Source of the DNA: Rathayibacter caricis DSM 15933
GTDB taxonomy: Bacteria; Actinomycetota; Actinomycetes; Actinomycetales; Microbacteriaceae
Reading direction: 5' to 3'
DNA length: 64,000 nucleotides
Assembly (NCBI RefSeq): GCF_003044275.1
Contig: NZ_PZPL01000001.1
Span: forward strand, 248,001-312,000
The notes below the pieces were generated by a model. The model made no database searches. It was not told the origin of the DNA and was given only the letters and a program-made list of their open reading frames with translations. Made by a program: the position numbers and the translations under genes. Positions 19,805 to 29,820 of the stretch are shown piece by piece (within the stretch, counting starts at the first letter, position 1; each line of letters begins with the position of its first letter).

Positions 19805-20245
19805 GTGGGTTCGAGACGCGCTGTCGCCGCCTGGGAGGCGCTGTTCCGCGCTCAGGTGCACGTGATGCGGGCGCTCAGCAGCGAGTTCCCGTCCAAGGAG
19901 ATCTCGCTCAACGAGTACGACGTCCTCTTCAACCTCACGCGTCAGCCCGAGCGCCGTGCCCGGCTGCGCGACCTCAACAAGCACGTGCTGCTCACCCAGC
20001 CCAGCGTCAGCCGCCTGATCGACCGGCTCGTGAGCCGCGGCTACGTCAGCAAGAGCGAGGATCCGAACGACGCCCGGGGCACGGTCATCGCGATCACCGA
20101 CGAGGGCTACGACCTGTTCCGCGCCGTCGCGCTCCGCCACATGACGACGATCTCGCAGCACGTCGGCGACGCACTCGACGACGACGAGCTCGCGCAGCTG
20201 ACGGCACTCTGCGACAAGCTCCGCGCCGGCGTCGCCTCCGCCTGA
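19805..20245 (+). CDS. MarR-family transcriptional regulator
   Basis: 146 residues from GTG at 19805, with GGAGGAGG just upstream; the longer open frame would read through the terminator at 19658-19691 and is rejected. The winged helix is typical: SLNEYDVLFNLTRQPERRARL, recognition helix LTQPSVSRLIDRLVSRGYV, wing SEDPNDARGTVIAIT. The effector is unknown. It lies upstream of the photolyase gene by 120 bases, but co-regulation is not evident. Confidence 0.9.
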   Translation: MGSRRAVAAWEALFRAQVHVMRALSSEFPSKEISLNEYDVLFNLTRQPERRARLRDLNKHVLLTQPSVSRLIDRLVSRGYVSKSEDPNDARGTVIAITDEGYDLFRAVALRHMTTISQHVGDALDDDELAQLTALCDKLRAGVASA

Positions 20246-20365
20246 CCCCCGCATCGGGAACAGCGCGCGGGCCGCTCCTCCCCAGGCGCGCTCGCCGCTA
20301 GCACTCCACGGACGACGCGGCCAGCACTTCGCGGTGCGGTCGGCCTCGCGGATCATGGAGGGACC

Positions 20366-21832
20366 ATGAGCACCTCCTCCCCGACCCTCGTCTGGCTCCG
20401 CGACGACCTCCGCCTGGCCGACAATCCCGCGCTGCGTGCGGCGATCGATCGCGGCGCCCCGATCGCGGTCTGCTACGTGCTCGATGACGAGTCGCCGGGC
20501 ATCCGGCCACTGGGCGGCGCTGCCCGCTGGTGGCTGCACGGCAGCCTCAGCGCGCTGCGCGACGACCTCTCCGCGATCGGCGGAACGCTGATCCTGCGCC
20601 GCGGACCCGCGGAGGCCGTGATCCTGCAGCTCGCCGAGGAGCTCGGTGCCGGCGCCGTGCACTGGAACCGGCGGTACGGCGGCGCGGAGCGCGCGGTGGA
20701 CACCGCGGTGAAGGAGGGGCTCCGCTCGCGCGGCACCGAGGCCGAGAGCCACCAGGGATCGCTCCTGTTCGAGCCGTGGACCGTGAAGACCGGCGGCGGC
20801 GGCCCCTACTCCGTCTACACCCCGTTCGCCCGCGCCTGCAAGAAGAAGGAGGCGCCCCGCGCGCCGCTCCCCCGGCCGCGCTCGATCGACGGAGTCTCCT
20901 CCGCTGTCGAGTCCGACCGGCTCGACGACTGGGGCCTGCTGCCGACCCGTCCCGACTGGGCCGGCGGGCTCCGCGAGCGCTGGGTGCCGGGCGAGAAGGC
21001 CGCGGCCGATCGGTTGCGGGCCTTCATCGCCGAGCAGCTCGACGACTACTCCGACGGCCGCGACCGACCCGCCGACGATGCCACCTCGAACCTCTCGGCG
21101 CACCTGCGCTGGGGCGAGATCAGCCCGTTCCAGGTGTGGCAGGCCGTCGTGGAGTCGCGCGGCGAGGGACCGCACCACGAGCAGGGGCGCGAGCGCTTCG
21201 CCTCGGAGGTGCTGTGGCGCGAGTTCTCCTACCACCTGCTGTTCCACTGGCCCGATCTCGCGACGGCCAACTTCGACACCCGCTTCGACCGCTTCCCCTG
21301 GGCGCACGCGACGCAGCACGACATCGACGCCTGGCATCGGGGCCGCACCGGCTATCCGCTCGTGGACGCCGGCATGCGCGAGCTCTGGCGGACGGGGTAC
21401 ATGCACAACCGCGTCCGGATGGTCACGGCCTCGTTCCTGATCAAGAACATGCTCGTCGACTGGCGTGTGGGCGAGGAGTGGTTCTGGGACACGCTCGTCG
21501 ACGCGGATCCCGCGAGCAACGCGGCCAACTGGCAGTGGGTCGCCGGGTCCGGCGCCGACGCGTCTCCGTTTTTCCGCGTCTTCAACCCGGTGACGCAGTC
21601 GCACAAGTTCGATCCCGCCGGCGACTACCTGCGGAAGAACGTGCCCGAGCTGGCCTCCGTCGAGGGCTCCGCGATCCACGAGCCGTGGACGCTCGCCGAG
21701 ACCCTCACTCCGGAGGGCGAGGACTACCCGGCGCCGATCCTCGACCTCAAGGAGACGCGGGCGCACGCGCTCGACGCCTTCGCCCGGATCAAGAGCTCGC
21801 CGCGGAGCATCGCGCACCCCTCGGACGACTGA
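20366..21832 (+). CDS. phrB: Deoxyribodipyrimidine photolyase
   Basis: 488 residues. N-terminal photolyase domain LVWLRDDLRLADNPAL (about 8-130) and FAD-binding domain with SNLSAHLRWGEISPFQVW, the Trp-rich helix EFSYHLLFHWPDL, and GYPLVDAGMRELWRTGYMHNRVRM and WQWVAGSGADASPFFRVFNP. The full FAD site and electron-transfer Trp region argue for a CPD photolyase rather than a plant-type cryptochrome. It splits cyclobutane pyrimidine dimers using light, useful for a surface-living actinobacterium. Confidence 0.94.
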   Translation: MSTSSPTLVWLRDDLRLADNPALRAAIDRGAPIAVCYVLDDESPGIRPLGGAARWWLHGSLSALRDDLSAIGGTLILRRGPAEAVILQLAEELGAGAVHWNRRYGGAERAVDTAVKEGLRSRGTEAESHQGSLLFEPWTVKTGGGGPYSVYTPFARACKKKEAPRAPLPRPRSIDGVSSAVESDRLDDWGLLPTRPDWAGGLRERWVPGEKAAADRLRAFIAEQLDDYSDGRDRPADDATSNLSAHLRWGEISPFQVWQAVVESRGEGPHHEQGRERFASEVLWREFSYHLLFHWPDLATANFDTRFDRFPWAHATQHDIDAWHRGRTGYPLVDAGMRELWRTGYMHNRVRMVTASFLIKNMLVDWRVGEEWFWDTLVDADPASNAANWQWVAGSGADASPFFRVFNPVTQSHKFDPAGDYLRKNVPELASVEGSAIHEPWTLAETLTPEGEDYPAPILDLKETRAHALDAFARIKSSPRSIAHPSDD

Positions 21833-21851
21833 GCGGCGGCCCCGCGACGGG

Positions 21852-22427
21852 TCAGATGTACATCGCGGGATCGATGAAGAACGCCGGGTCGGCCACCGAC
21901 TCCTCGGCGCGGCCGAGTGCGCGGAGGTCGCGGGCCGGGATCCCGACCAGCACCGCTCCGTCGCCCGCATCCTTGACGACGACCGCGTTGGCGCCGACGC
22001 TCACGTCGGAGCCGAGGACGATCGGCCCGAGCACGACCGATCCCGCGCCCAGCACGACCCGGTCGCCGATCGACGGGTGCCGGCGCTCACGCCGGGTCGA
22101 GCGCCCGCCGAGCGTGACCCCGTGGTACAGCAGGCAGTCGTCGCCGATGCGCGCCGTCTCGCCGATCACGACCCCCATGCCGTGATCGATGAAGAGGCGG
22201 CGGCCGATCACCGCGCCCGGATGGATCTCGACCCCCGTCAGCGCCCGCGCCAGCTGCGACAGCAGTCGCGCCGGCAGGCGGGAGCCGCGCCGCCACCAGC
22301 GGTGCGCGACGCGGTGCGCCCAGACGGCGTGGAGACCCGGGTACGAGAGCAGCACCTCGAGCGAGCTGCGCGCGGCGGGATCGCGCACTCGGGCGCTGCG
22401 CACGTCCTCCCGGAGCCGGGTCAGCAC
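21852..22427 (-). CDS. cysE: Serine O-acetyltransferase
   Basis: 191 residues from GTG at 22427, 23 bases after the cysK stop; no earlier start fits. This is the short actinobacterial/Gram-positive CysE form. A helical N-terminus precedes the left-handed beta helix with the catalytic region [18 protein letters not shown] (about 80-97) and YHGVTLGG. It acetylates serine with acetyl-CoA to give O-acetylserine, the substrate of the CysK encoded just before it. Confidence 0.92.
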   Translation of the reverse strand: MLTRLREDVRSARVRDPAARSSLEVLLSYPGLHAVWAHRVAHRWWRRGSRLPARLLSQLARALTGVEIHPGAVIGRRLFIDHGMGVVIGETARIGDDCLLYHGVTLGGRSTRRERRHPSIGDRVVLGAGSVVLGPIVLGSDVSVGANAVVVKDAGDGAVLVGIPARDLRALGRAEESVADPAFFIDPAMYI

Positions 22428-22450
22428 TCCGGGGCGGGTTGCCGAGGGGC

Positions 22451-23386
22451 TCAGCTGCGGAGGTCCTCGTACAGAACGGTCGAGATGTACCGCTCGCCGA
22501 AGTCGCACACGATGGCGACGATCGTCTTCCCCGCGTTCTCGGGCCGCTTCGCGACCTCGAGCGCCGCCCACATGATCGAGCCCGAGGAGATGCCGCCGAG
22601 GATGCCCTCCTGCGACGCCATCTCGCGGGCGACGCGGACCGAGTCGTCGAGGGTGACGTCGATGATCTCGTCGTAGACGTCGCGGTCGAGGTTCGCCGGG
22701 ACGAAGTTCGCCCCGATGCCCTGGATCTTGTGCGGACCGGCGGTGCCCTGCGTCAGCAGCGGCGAGTCGATCGGCTCGACGCCGATGATCTGCACGCCGG
22801 GCTTGCGCTCCTTGAGGACCTGGCCGACGCCGGTGATGGTGCCGCCCGTGCCGATGCCGGCGACGAACACGTCGACCTCGCCGTCGGTGTCGTTCCAGAT
22901 CTCCTCGGCGGTGGTGCGGCGGTGCACCTCGGGGTTCGCGGCGTTCTCGAACTGGCGCGCGAGGATCGCCCCGGGCGTCTCGGCCACGATCGCCCGAGCG
23001 CGCTCGACCGCGCCGCGCATGCCCTCGCCGCCCGGGGTGAGCACGATCTCGGCCCCGTAGGCGCGCAGCAGGACCCGACGCTCGACCGACATGGTCTCGG
23101 GCATCGTCAGGATCACCCTGTAGCCGCGCGCCGCGCCGACGAGCGCCAGCGCGATGCCCGTGTTGCCGCTCGTCCCCTCGACGATGGTGCCACCCGGCGG
23201 CAGCTCGCCCGAGGCCTCGGCCGCGTCGACGATCGCGACTCCGATGCGGTCCTTCACGCTGTTCGCCGGGTTGTAGAACTCGAGCTTCGCGAGCACCGTG
23301 GCGCTCTCGGCGCCCGAGAGGCGGTTGATGCGGACGAGCGGGGTGTTGCCGACGAGCTGCGTCACGTCGTCGTGGATGCGTGCCAT
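22451..23386 (-). CDS. cysK: Cysteine synthase A (O-acetylserine sulfhydrylase)
   Basis: 311 residues. PLP Lys45 in [11 protein letters not shown], phosphate-binding loop GTSGNTG (about 71-77), and [11 protein letters not shown] and [10 protein letters not shown] typical of the CysK/CysM fold. It makes L-cysteine from O-acetylserine and sulfide. It is the first gene of the cysK-cysE operon. GGCAGGAAG precedes the ATG. Confidence 0.95.
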   Translation of the reverse strand: MARIHDDVTQLVGNTPLVRINRLSGAESATVLAKLEFYNPANSVKDRIGVAIVDAAEASGELPPGGTIVEGTSGNTGIALALVGAARGYRVILTMPETMSVERRVLLRAYGAEIVLTPGGEGMRGAVERARAIVAETPGAILARQFENAANPEVHRRTTAEEIWNDTDGEVDVFVAGIGTGGTITGVGQVLKERKPGVQIIGVEPIDSPLLTQGTAGPHKIQGIGANFVPANLDRDVYDEIIDVTLDDSVRVAREMASQEGILGGISSGSIMWAALEVAKRPENAGKTIVAIVCDFGERYISTVLYEDLRS

Positions 23387-23755
23387 GGTGTGTGCTTCCT
23401 GCCGGGAGGGGCCGTCCCGGGGCCCCGGGCCGGCGCTGGTGCCGAGTGGTGCTGGGTCGAGGTGCTGGTGCGGTGCTCACGAGGGCCCGCACCCCCCACG
23501 ATACGGATGCATCGGCTCGGAGGAAGCCCTGTGACGCCGCGCCGCTCCACGGCGATCCGCCCCTGTCGCTATCAGCTCGGAGCGTCCGCTGTACATCCCC
23601 CGCCAGAGCGGATGTCGTCCTGTCGGAGGACCCCTGCGCGCGGGGCCGGTCACGTACCATTCTCACGGGGGACATCGCGCGACGGCCGCGAGGCTCTGCG
23701 CCGCCCGTCCCCCTCCGAAGACCGCGGTCCGCCGCGCCGAAAGGACCTCCGCTCC
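23387..23755. other. Divergent intergenic region between cysK and the first PBP
   Basis: About 370 bases with no supported gene. TATCGT on the minus strand (23498-23503) could be the -10 of cysK, and TACCAT at 23655-23660 the -10 of the penicillin-binding protein gene. No Cys-codon leader ORF was recognised in front of cysK. Confidence 0.4.
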
Positions 23756-26206
23756 ATGGCTCTCCCCACCGCGTCCCGCCGCTCCGACAGGCCGCTCGGG
23801 ATGTCGTTGAGGGCCGTCATGGGGTTCATCGGCATGAGCGCGGTCGCCGGGGTCCTGATCACGGTCGGGGTGACCCCCGCGCTCGCGCTGACGGGCCTCG
23901 CGACGACGAACACGATCGGGCTGTTCCAGAACCTGCCCGGCTACCTCGACGTCGGCCAGACCATGCAGCGCACCAACATCTTCGCGGGCGACGGCACCAC
24001 GCTCCTCGCCTCCGTCTACGACCAGAACCGCGTCGAGGTCGGCTGGGACGAGGTGGCGCAGACCGCCAAGGACGCCGCCGTCGCCGGCGAGGATCCGCGC
24101 TTCTACGAGCACGGCGGGATCGACGTCCAGGGCACCCTGCGCGCTCTGGCGGTGACCCTCTCGGGCGACGACCTCCAGGGCGGCTCGTCGATCACCCAGC
24201 AGTACGTCAAGAACGTGCTGGTGCAGAAGGCGGAGTCGATCGCCGACGAGGCCGAGCGCGCCGCGGCGTACAAGGTCGCCACCGCGCCGACGCCGGAGCG
24301 CAAGCTCAAGGAGATGCGCCTCGCGATCGGCCTCGAGAAGGAGTACTCGAAGGACGACATCCTCCTCGGCTACCTCAACATCGCCCTCTTCGGCGGCACC
24401 GTCTACGGCATCGAGGCCGCCGCGAACTACTACTACGGCATCCCGGCGAGCCAGCTCTCGACCTCGCAGGCGGCGGCGCTGCTCGCGATCGTCAACAATC
24501 CCGAGAAGTTCCGGTTCGACGACCCCTCGAGCGAGGTGAACGGCGCCGCCAACGGCTACGCCGTGACCAAGGAGCGCCGCGACTACATCCTCCGCGAGGA
24601 GCTGCGGTACGGGAAGATCGACCAGGTCACCTACGACGCCGCGATCGCCGAGCCGATCACCCCGGCCATCACCCAGCCGTCGACGGGATGCGCGACCGCC
24701 GGCAATGCCGCGTACTTCTGCGATTACGTGCTCAACGTGCTCCGCAACGACGAGGTCTTCGGAGCCACCGACGACGAGCGCTACGCCAAGATCCGTCAGG
24801 GCGGCTTCGACGTCGTCACCACGCTCGACCTCGACATCCAGCAGGTGTCGCAGGCGGCGCTGAACGCCTACGTGCCCCAGACGGACCCGCGGTTCGAGAT
24901 CGGCGCGACCGCCTCGAGCGTCGAGGCGCGCACGGGCCGGGTGCTCTCGATGGTCCAGAACACGGTCTACAGCCAGGATCCCGAGGTCCTCGCTGCGACG
25001 CCCGGCACCAGTGCGGTGAACCTCAACGTCGACGAGGCGATGAGCGGCAGCCGCGGGGTCCAGACCGGGTCCACGTACAAGGTCTTCACGCTGGCGAACT
25101 GGCTGACCGCCGGCCACACGCTGAACGAGAGCTTCCCCTCCCCGACGTCCGGCTTCCGCAGCTACCCGCAGAAGTGCAACGTCGACGCGGGCGGGACGAC
25201 GGGCGTCGGCAGCTGGCGTCCGAAGAACGACTCCCCGTCCGACAACCGCGAGTCGATGAGCGCCGTCACGGCGACCCAGGGCTCGATCAACACCGGCTTC
25301 ATGGGCATGGCGCGCCAGCTCGACCTCTGCGACATCCGCTCCACCGCCGAGGCCTTCGGGATGCACACCGCGACGAACACCGAGATGTGGTCGACCCCCG
25401 CCACGGTGCTGGGCACGAACACCATCGCCCCGCTGACGGTCGCGGGCGCCTACGCCGGCATCGCCAACGACGGAGTCGCCTGCGACCCGATCGTGATCGA
25501 CCGCATAACGGGCGCCGACGGCGCCCCCGTCGCCGTGCCGGGAGCGGACTGCGCCCCGGCGGTCTCCGCCGAGGTCGCGCACGGCATGCAGTACGCGATG
25601 CAGCGCGTCATGACCTCCGGTACCGGAGTCTCCTCGAACCCGAACGACGGCATCGAGCACATCGGCAAGACCGGGACGACCGATGACGCGGCCGACGTGT
25701 GGACCGCCGGTGCCAGCCGCTCCGCCTCCCTCGCCGTCTGGGTCGGCAGCATCAACGGCTTCGACAACGGCAAGAAGGCCAACCTCCGGCAGGTCCGCAT
25801 CACGGGCAACGAGGGCACCATCCAGGCGGCCTCCTCGCGGCACGCGATCTTCCGTCCGATCATGACCGCGCTCGATTCCAAGTACGGCGGAGACGACTTC
25901 ATCGACCCGCCCTCCTCGATGCTGGGCTACTCCACCCGCGCCTCGTCGGTCACCGAGGTCCCCGATGTGACGGGCGCCACCGTCGCGGAGGCGACCGCGG
26001 CGCTGCAGGCGGTCGGCTTCACCGCGGGGCACCAGGAGGTCGTCGACTCCGCGACGGTCCCCGCCGGATCCGTGGTCTGGACGACCCCGAGCGCCGGTCT
26101 CGACGCGGTCGACGGCGCCGTGATCCCCTTGCAGATCAGCTCGGGCAAGGCGCCGGTGAACCCGAGCGACGCCGCCGACATCAACGGCGACCTGCTCACC
26201 GAGTGA
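23756..26206 (+). CDS. Class A penicillin-binding protein with PASTA domain
   Basis: 816 residues from ATG at 23756, AAAGGA ten bases before. Short cytoplasmic tail, one membrane helix (about 21-48), a GT51 transglycosylase domain with catalytic Glu112 in [11 protein letters not shown], and a transpeptidase domain with Ser439-x-x-Lys442 (STYK), SIN at 510-512 and KTG at 638. A single PASTA-like domain follows ([17 protein letters not shown], about 735-800). It polymerises glycan strands and cross-links stem peptides outside the membrane. Its neighbour at 26295 is a paralogue over nearly the full length. Confidence 0.93.
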   Translation: MALPTASRRSDRPLGMSLRAVMGFIGMSAVAGVLITVGVTPALALTGLATTNTIGLFQNLPGYLDVGQTMQRTNIFAGDGTTLLASVYDQNRVEVGWDEVAQTAKDAAVAGEDPRFYEHGGIDVQGTLRALAVTLSGDDLQGGSSITQQYVKNVLVQKAESIADEAERAAAYKVATAPTPERKLKEMRLAIGLEKEYSKDDILLGYLNIALFGGTVYGIEAAANYYYGIPASQLSTSQAAALLAIVNNPEKFRFDDPSSEVNGAANGYAVTKERRDYILREELRYGKIDQVTYDAAIAEPITPAITQPSTGCATAGNAAYFCDYVLNVLRNDEVFGATDDERYAKIRQGGFDVVTTLDLDIQQVSQAALNAYVPQTDPRFEIGATASSVEARTGRVLSMVQNTVYSQDPEVLAATPGTSAVNLNVDEAMSGSRGVQTGSTYKVFTLANWLTAGHTLNESFPSPTSGFRSYPQKCNVDAGGTTGVGSWRPKNDSPSDNRESMSAVTATQGSINTGFMGMARQLDLCDIRSTAEAFGMHTATNTEMWSTPATVLGTNTIAPLTVAGAYAGIANDGVACDPIVIDRITGADGAPVAVPGADCAPAVSAEVAHGMQYAMQRVMTSGTGVSSNPNDGIEHIGKTGTTDDAADVWTAGASRSASLAVWVGSINGFDNGKKANLRQVRITGNEGTIQAASSRHAIFRPIMTALDSKYGGDDFIDPPSSMLGYSTRASSVTEVPDVTGATVAEATAALQAVGFTAGHQEVVDSATVPAGSVVWTTPSAGLDAVDGAVIPLQISSGKAPVNPSDAADINGDLLTE

Positions 26207-26264
26207 TCGGGGAGGCGCTCGTTCGATCGCCGCGCGCCTGCCCGGGTCGCACCGCCGCCTCGCC

Positions 26265-26297
26265 TACAGTGCTGGTGCAGCGAGAGGATCCATCCTG
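26265..26297 (+). promoter_or_regulatory. Promoter, ribosome binding site and CTG start of the second PBP
   Basis: TACAGT (26265-26270) may be the -10 box, GAGAGGA (26282-26288) the ribosome binding site, and CTG at 26295-26297 the start, six bases after it. No ATG, GTG or TTG occurs in frame between here and ATG 26505, which lies beyond the membrane helix. Confidence 0.55.
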
Positions 26298-28700
26298 AAG
26301 CGACCGAACGTCCCCGTCTTCCAGCCCCGTCGAACCGTCCACGGAGCCCTCGGCGCGCTGTTCGGATTCGTCATCGTCAGCGTCCTCGCCGGCCTGCTGG
26401 CGAGCCTCGCGGTCGCCCCTGCCGTCGCCCTGACCGGGGCGGCGACCTCCGGGACGATCTCGGCGTTCCAGTCGCTGCCGAGCTACCTCGAGGTCGGGGC
26501 GCTCATGCAGAAGACCGACGTCTACGCCGGCGACCCGGAGGATCCGACACTCCTCGCCTCCTTCTACGACCAGAACCGCATCGAGGTCTCGTCGGACCGC
26601 ATCGCCGATTCCGTGAAGGACGCGCTCGTCGCCAGCGAGGATCCGCGGTTCTTCGACCACGGCGGCATCGACCTCCAGGGCACCCTGCGCGCGATCGCGA
26701 GCACCTACGTCCTGAACAGCGAGACGCAGGGCGGGTCGTCGATCACTCAGCAGTACGTCAAGAACGTGCTGGTGCAGAAGGCCGAGACGATCAGCGATGA
26801 GGCGGATCGCGAGAAGGCCTACGCCGACGCCACGGCGACGACACCGGAGCGCAAGCTCCGGGAGATGCGCCTCGCGATCGGACTCGAGAAGGAGTACTCG
26901 AAGGACGACATCCTGCTCGGCTATCTCAACATCGCCCTGTTCGGAGGGACGGTCTACGGCATCGAGGCTGCGGCCGAGTACTACTACGGCGTCTCGGCCG
27001 CCGACCTGACGGTGGGGCAGTCCGCCGCGCTCCTGGCCATCGTGAACAATCCCGAGAAGTTCCGCTTCGACCGTCCGGACGACGCGGACAACGGCGAGGC
27101 GAACGGCTATCCGCTGACCACCGCCCGCCGCGACTACATCCTCGACCGCATGCTCGAGTACGGGAGGATCGACGCCGCGACGCACGACGCCGCCGTCGAG
27201 GAGGCGCTCCAGCCCCGCATCACCCCGCCGTCGACCGGCTGCCAGACCGCGGGGGACGCGGCGTACTTCTGCGACTACGTCTCGCACGTGCTGCGGAACG
27301 ACCGCGCGCTCGGCGACACCGATGACGAGCGGTACGCGGCGGTGAAGCGCGGCGGACTCAAGGTCTACACGACGATCGACCTCGCGATGCAGGAGCGCTC
27401 GGCCGACGTCATGTCCGAGCAGGTCCCCGCGACGGATCCCCGCTTCGACGTCGGCGCGGCCGCGGTCGGGGTCGAGACCGGAACAGGGCGCATCCTCTCG
27501 ATGGTGCAGAACAAGCGCTACAGCCAGGATCCCGAGCAGATCGCGTCGGAGGACGGCGGCGAGTACTCCGCGATCAATCTGAACGTCGACGCGGCATACG
27601 GGGGCGGGAACGGCTTCCAGACGGGTTCGACCTACAAGGTCTTCACCCTCATCGAGTGGCTGGAGAACGACCACACGCTGCTCGAGCAGTTCGACGCGCG
27701 GAACCAGAACTGGACCGGCTTCCACGACAGCTGCGACGGGACGCAGAACTACGCCTCCTTCAACCCGCAGAACAACGGCGGGCAGATCTTCCCCGACTCG
27801 CTGAACGCGCTCGAGTCGACGATCCAGTCCATCAACACCGGATTCATCGGCATGGCGCACCTGCTCGATCTCTGCGCGATCCGCGAGACGGCCGAGGCGT
27901 TCGGCGTGCACCGGGCCGATGCCACGGCGCTCCTGAAGTCGCCGGCGACCGTGCTCGGCACGAACGAGATCGCCCCGCTCACGATGGCCGTCGCCTACGC
28001 CGGCATCGCGAACGACGGAGTCACCTGCTCGGCCGTCGCGATCGACTCGATCGTGGGCCCCGACGGACAGGACATCGCCGCACCCGAAGCCACCTGCACT
28101 CGCTCGATGGGCTCTGACGTCGCCCACGCGACTCAGTACGCCCTCCTCCAGGTCACGTCGCAGGGGACCGGCGCGGCCGCGAGCCCGGGGGACGGCACCG
28201 AGCACATCACCAAGACCGGGACGACCGATGCGGCGGCGGACGGGTGGACGCTCGGTGCCTCCACTGAGGTCGCGCTGGCCGTGTGGGTCGGCAGCATCTC
28301 GCCGTTGAACCCCGCGGGCGACCGGATGGCGCTGGACTCGATCGACTTCGACAGCGGGTCCGCGATCCTCGCGCGCCATCGGATCTGGAATCCGGTGATG
28401 GCGGCGTACGACGACGCCTACGGCGGCCGCGCCTTCACGCGCGCGGACGAGTCCTTCCTGACGGCACCGCAGGTGATCGTCCCCGACGTGTCCGGTCGCA
28501 GCGTCGACGCGGCGACGAGTGCGCTCCGAGCGGCCGGCCTGATGGTCGGCGACACCGCCCAGATCGACTCGGAGGTGCCGACGGGACAGGTCGCGCTGAC
28601 GGAGCCCGCAGCGGGGACGTCGGTCGTCAAGGGCTCCGAAGTCGGACTGCGCCTGAGCACGGGCGCCACGGCCACCGCTCCGCCCCAGCCGTCCGTCTGA
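26295..28700 (+). CDS. Class A penicillin-binding protein with PASTA domain, paralogue
   Basis: 801 residues if translation starts at CTG 26295. The extra N-terminus aligns with the cytoplasmic tail and membrane helix of the neighbouring PBP (both end AVALTG/ALALTG), whereas the first ATG (26505) would delete the membrane anchor. Catalytic residues: Glu115 in ASEDPRFFDHGG, Ser445-x-x-Lys448, SIN at 512-514, KTG at 640. One PASTA-like domain (VIVPDVSGRSVDAATSAL) near the end. It arose by tandem duplication and has diverged mainly in the surface loops of the transpeptidase domain. Confidence 0.9.
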   Translation: MKRPNVPVFQPRRTVHGALGALFGFVIVSVLAGLLASLAVAPAVALTGAATSGTISAFQSLPSYLEVGALMQKTDVYAGDPEDPTLLASFYDQNRIEVSSDRIADSVKDALVASEDPRFFDHGGIDLQGTLRAIASTYVLNSETQGGSSITQQYVKNVLVQKAETISDEADREKAYADATATTPERKLREMRLAIGLEKEYSKDDILLGYLNIALFGGTVYGIEAAAEYYYGVSAADLTVGQSAALLAIVNNPEKFRFDRPDDADNGEANGYPLTTARRDYILDRMLEYGRIDAATHDAAVEEALQPRITPPSTGCQTAGDAAYFCDYVSHVLRNDRALGDTDDERYAAVKRGGLKVYTTIDLAMQERSADVMSEQVPATDPRFDVGAAAVGVETGTGRILSMVQNKRYSQDPEQIASEDGGEYSAINLNVDAAYGGGNGFQTGSTYKVFTLIEWLENDHTLLEQFDARNQNWTGFHDSCDGTQNYASFNPQNNGGQIFPDSLNALESTIQSINTGFIGMAHLLDLCAIRETAEAFGVHRADATALLKSPATVLGTNEIAPLTMAVAYAGIANDGVTCSAVAIDSIVGPDGQDIAAPEATCTRSMGSDVAHATQYALLQVTSQGTGAAASPGDGTEHITKTGTTDAAADGWTLGASTEVALAVWVGSISPLNPAGDRMALDSIDFDSGSAILARHRIWNPVMAAYDDAYGGRAFTRADESFLTAPQVIVPDVSGRSVDAATSALRAAGLMVGDTAQIDSEVPTGQVALTEPAAGTSVVKGSEVGLRLSTGATATAPPQPSV

Positions 28701-28744
28701 CCGTCGCGGAGACGTCGCGCAGGGGAAGGTGCGGGCGGGCCCGG

Positions 28745-29650
28745 TCAGCGGCCGAGCGCCCCTGCGCGACGGCGGCCGGGCACAGCCAGCAGGAGCACCG
28801 CGGCGACGAGCACCGCCACTCCGAGGACCGCGTCGGGCGTGAGGAGCTCGCCGAGCAGCGCGACGCCCAGGAGGGTCGCCGTCGCGGGCTCGACGAGGGT
28901 CAGGGTCGACACGGTCGCGGCGGGCAGGACCCGGAGGCCCCGCGCGAAGAAGGTGTAGGCGATCGCCACCGTCACGACGCCGAGCCAGAGGACGGCGGGG
29001 AGTGCCGGGCCCAGCCTGCTCGCATCGCGCGCGAGCAGCACCGGCAGCGAGAGCAGAGCGGCGACCCCGAACTGCGACCCCATCGCCGCCGCGGGCGTGA
29101 ACCCGCGCTCGAGCAGCAGCTTGCCGCAGACGGCGTAGAGGGCGTAGGAGGCGCCCGCGCCCGCGGAGCCGAGCAGCCCCGGCACCGAGACGCCTGCGGA
29201 TCCGCCGCCCGTGACGAGCCCCGCGAGCAGCACCACGCCGACGGCCGCCAGCGCCGTCGACGCGAACCAGCGCGCGCTGGGCGCGGTGCGCAGCACGAGC
29301 CATTCGAGCAGCCCGGTGAACGCCGGCGCGGAGCCCAGCGCCACGATCGTGCCGACGGCCACTCCGTTCTCGGCCGTGCCGGTGAAGAAGGCGGGCTGGT
29401 ACGCCGCGACTCCCGCGGCCCCGAGCAGCACGAGGACGAGCACCGCCGCGGAGGGCCGCGCGACCCGACGCGACCGGGCGGTCTCGACGCCGAGGAGCAA
29501 CGCCAGCAGCGCACCGCCGAGGACGATGCGCGCAGCCCCGAGCAGGAGCGGATCGAGTCCCTCGGCGCCCAGCGCCTGAGCGGTTCCGGTGGTGCCGAAG
29601 CAGACGGCGGCGAGGACCACGGCGCCGATCGCCGGCAGGCGCGCGTTCAT
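28745..29650 (-). CDS. EamA-family (DMT) transporter
   Basis: 301 residues from ATG at 29650; an ATG 12 codons upstream is possible but less likely. Ten membrane helices in two EamA repeats, each with the usual start (AAVCFGTTGTAQAL and APTPSTP-like GAGASYALYAVCGK). Drug/metabolite exporters of this type often export amino acids or other small molecules; the substrate cannot be named. It converges with the second PBP gene. Confidence 0.88.
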   Translation of the reverse strand: MNARLPAIGAVVLAAVCFGTTGTAQALGAEGLDPLLLGAARIVLGGALLALLLGVETARSRRVARPSAAVLVLVLLGAAGVAAYQPAFFTGTAENGVAVGTIVALGSAPAFTGLLEWLVLRTAPSARWFASTALAAVGVVLLAGLVTGGGSAGVSVPGLLGSAGAGASYALYAVCGKLLLERGFTPAAAMGSQFGVAALLSLPVLLARDASRLGPALPAVLWLGVVTVAIAYTFFARGLRVLPAATVSTLTLVEPATATLLGVALLGELLTPDAVLGVAVLVAAVLLLAVPGRRRAGALGR

Positions 29651-29820
29651 CCGGTCCCCGATCCCGCACCGGTCGGCGCGCCGCACCAGTCTTCCAGGAC
29701 GCGCGCCCGCGACCCGACTCGCACCCGGCGCCGCGCGTTCCGTCGTTTCCCAGGATCCCGTCGAGCGGGCGGCGGAGGATGAGGGGTAGCGTCGACGCCG
29801 TCGGCAGGAGAGGCGGGGTC

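Noticed and set aside
26505..28700. ATG 26505 as start of the second PBP
   Set aside because: It would remove the membrane anchor and part of the N-terminus that aligns with the paralogue.
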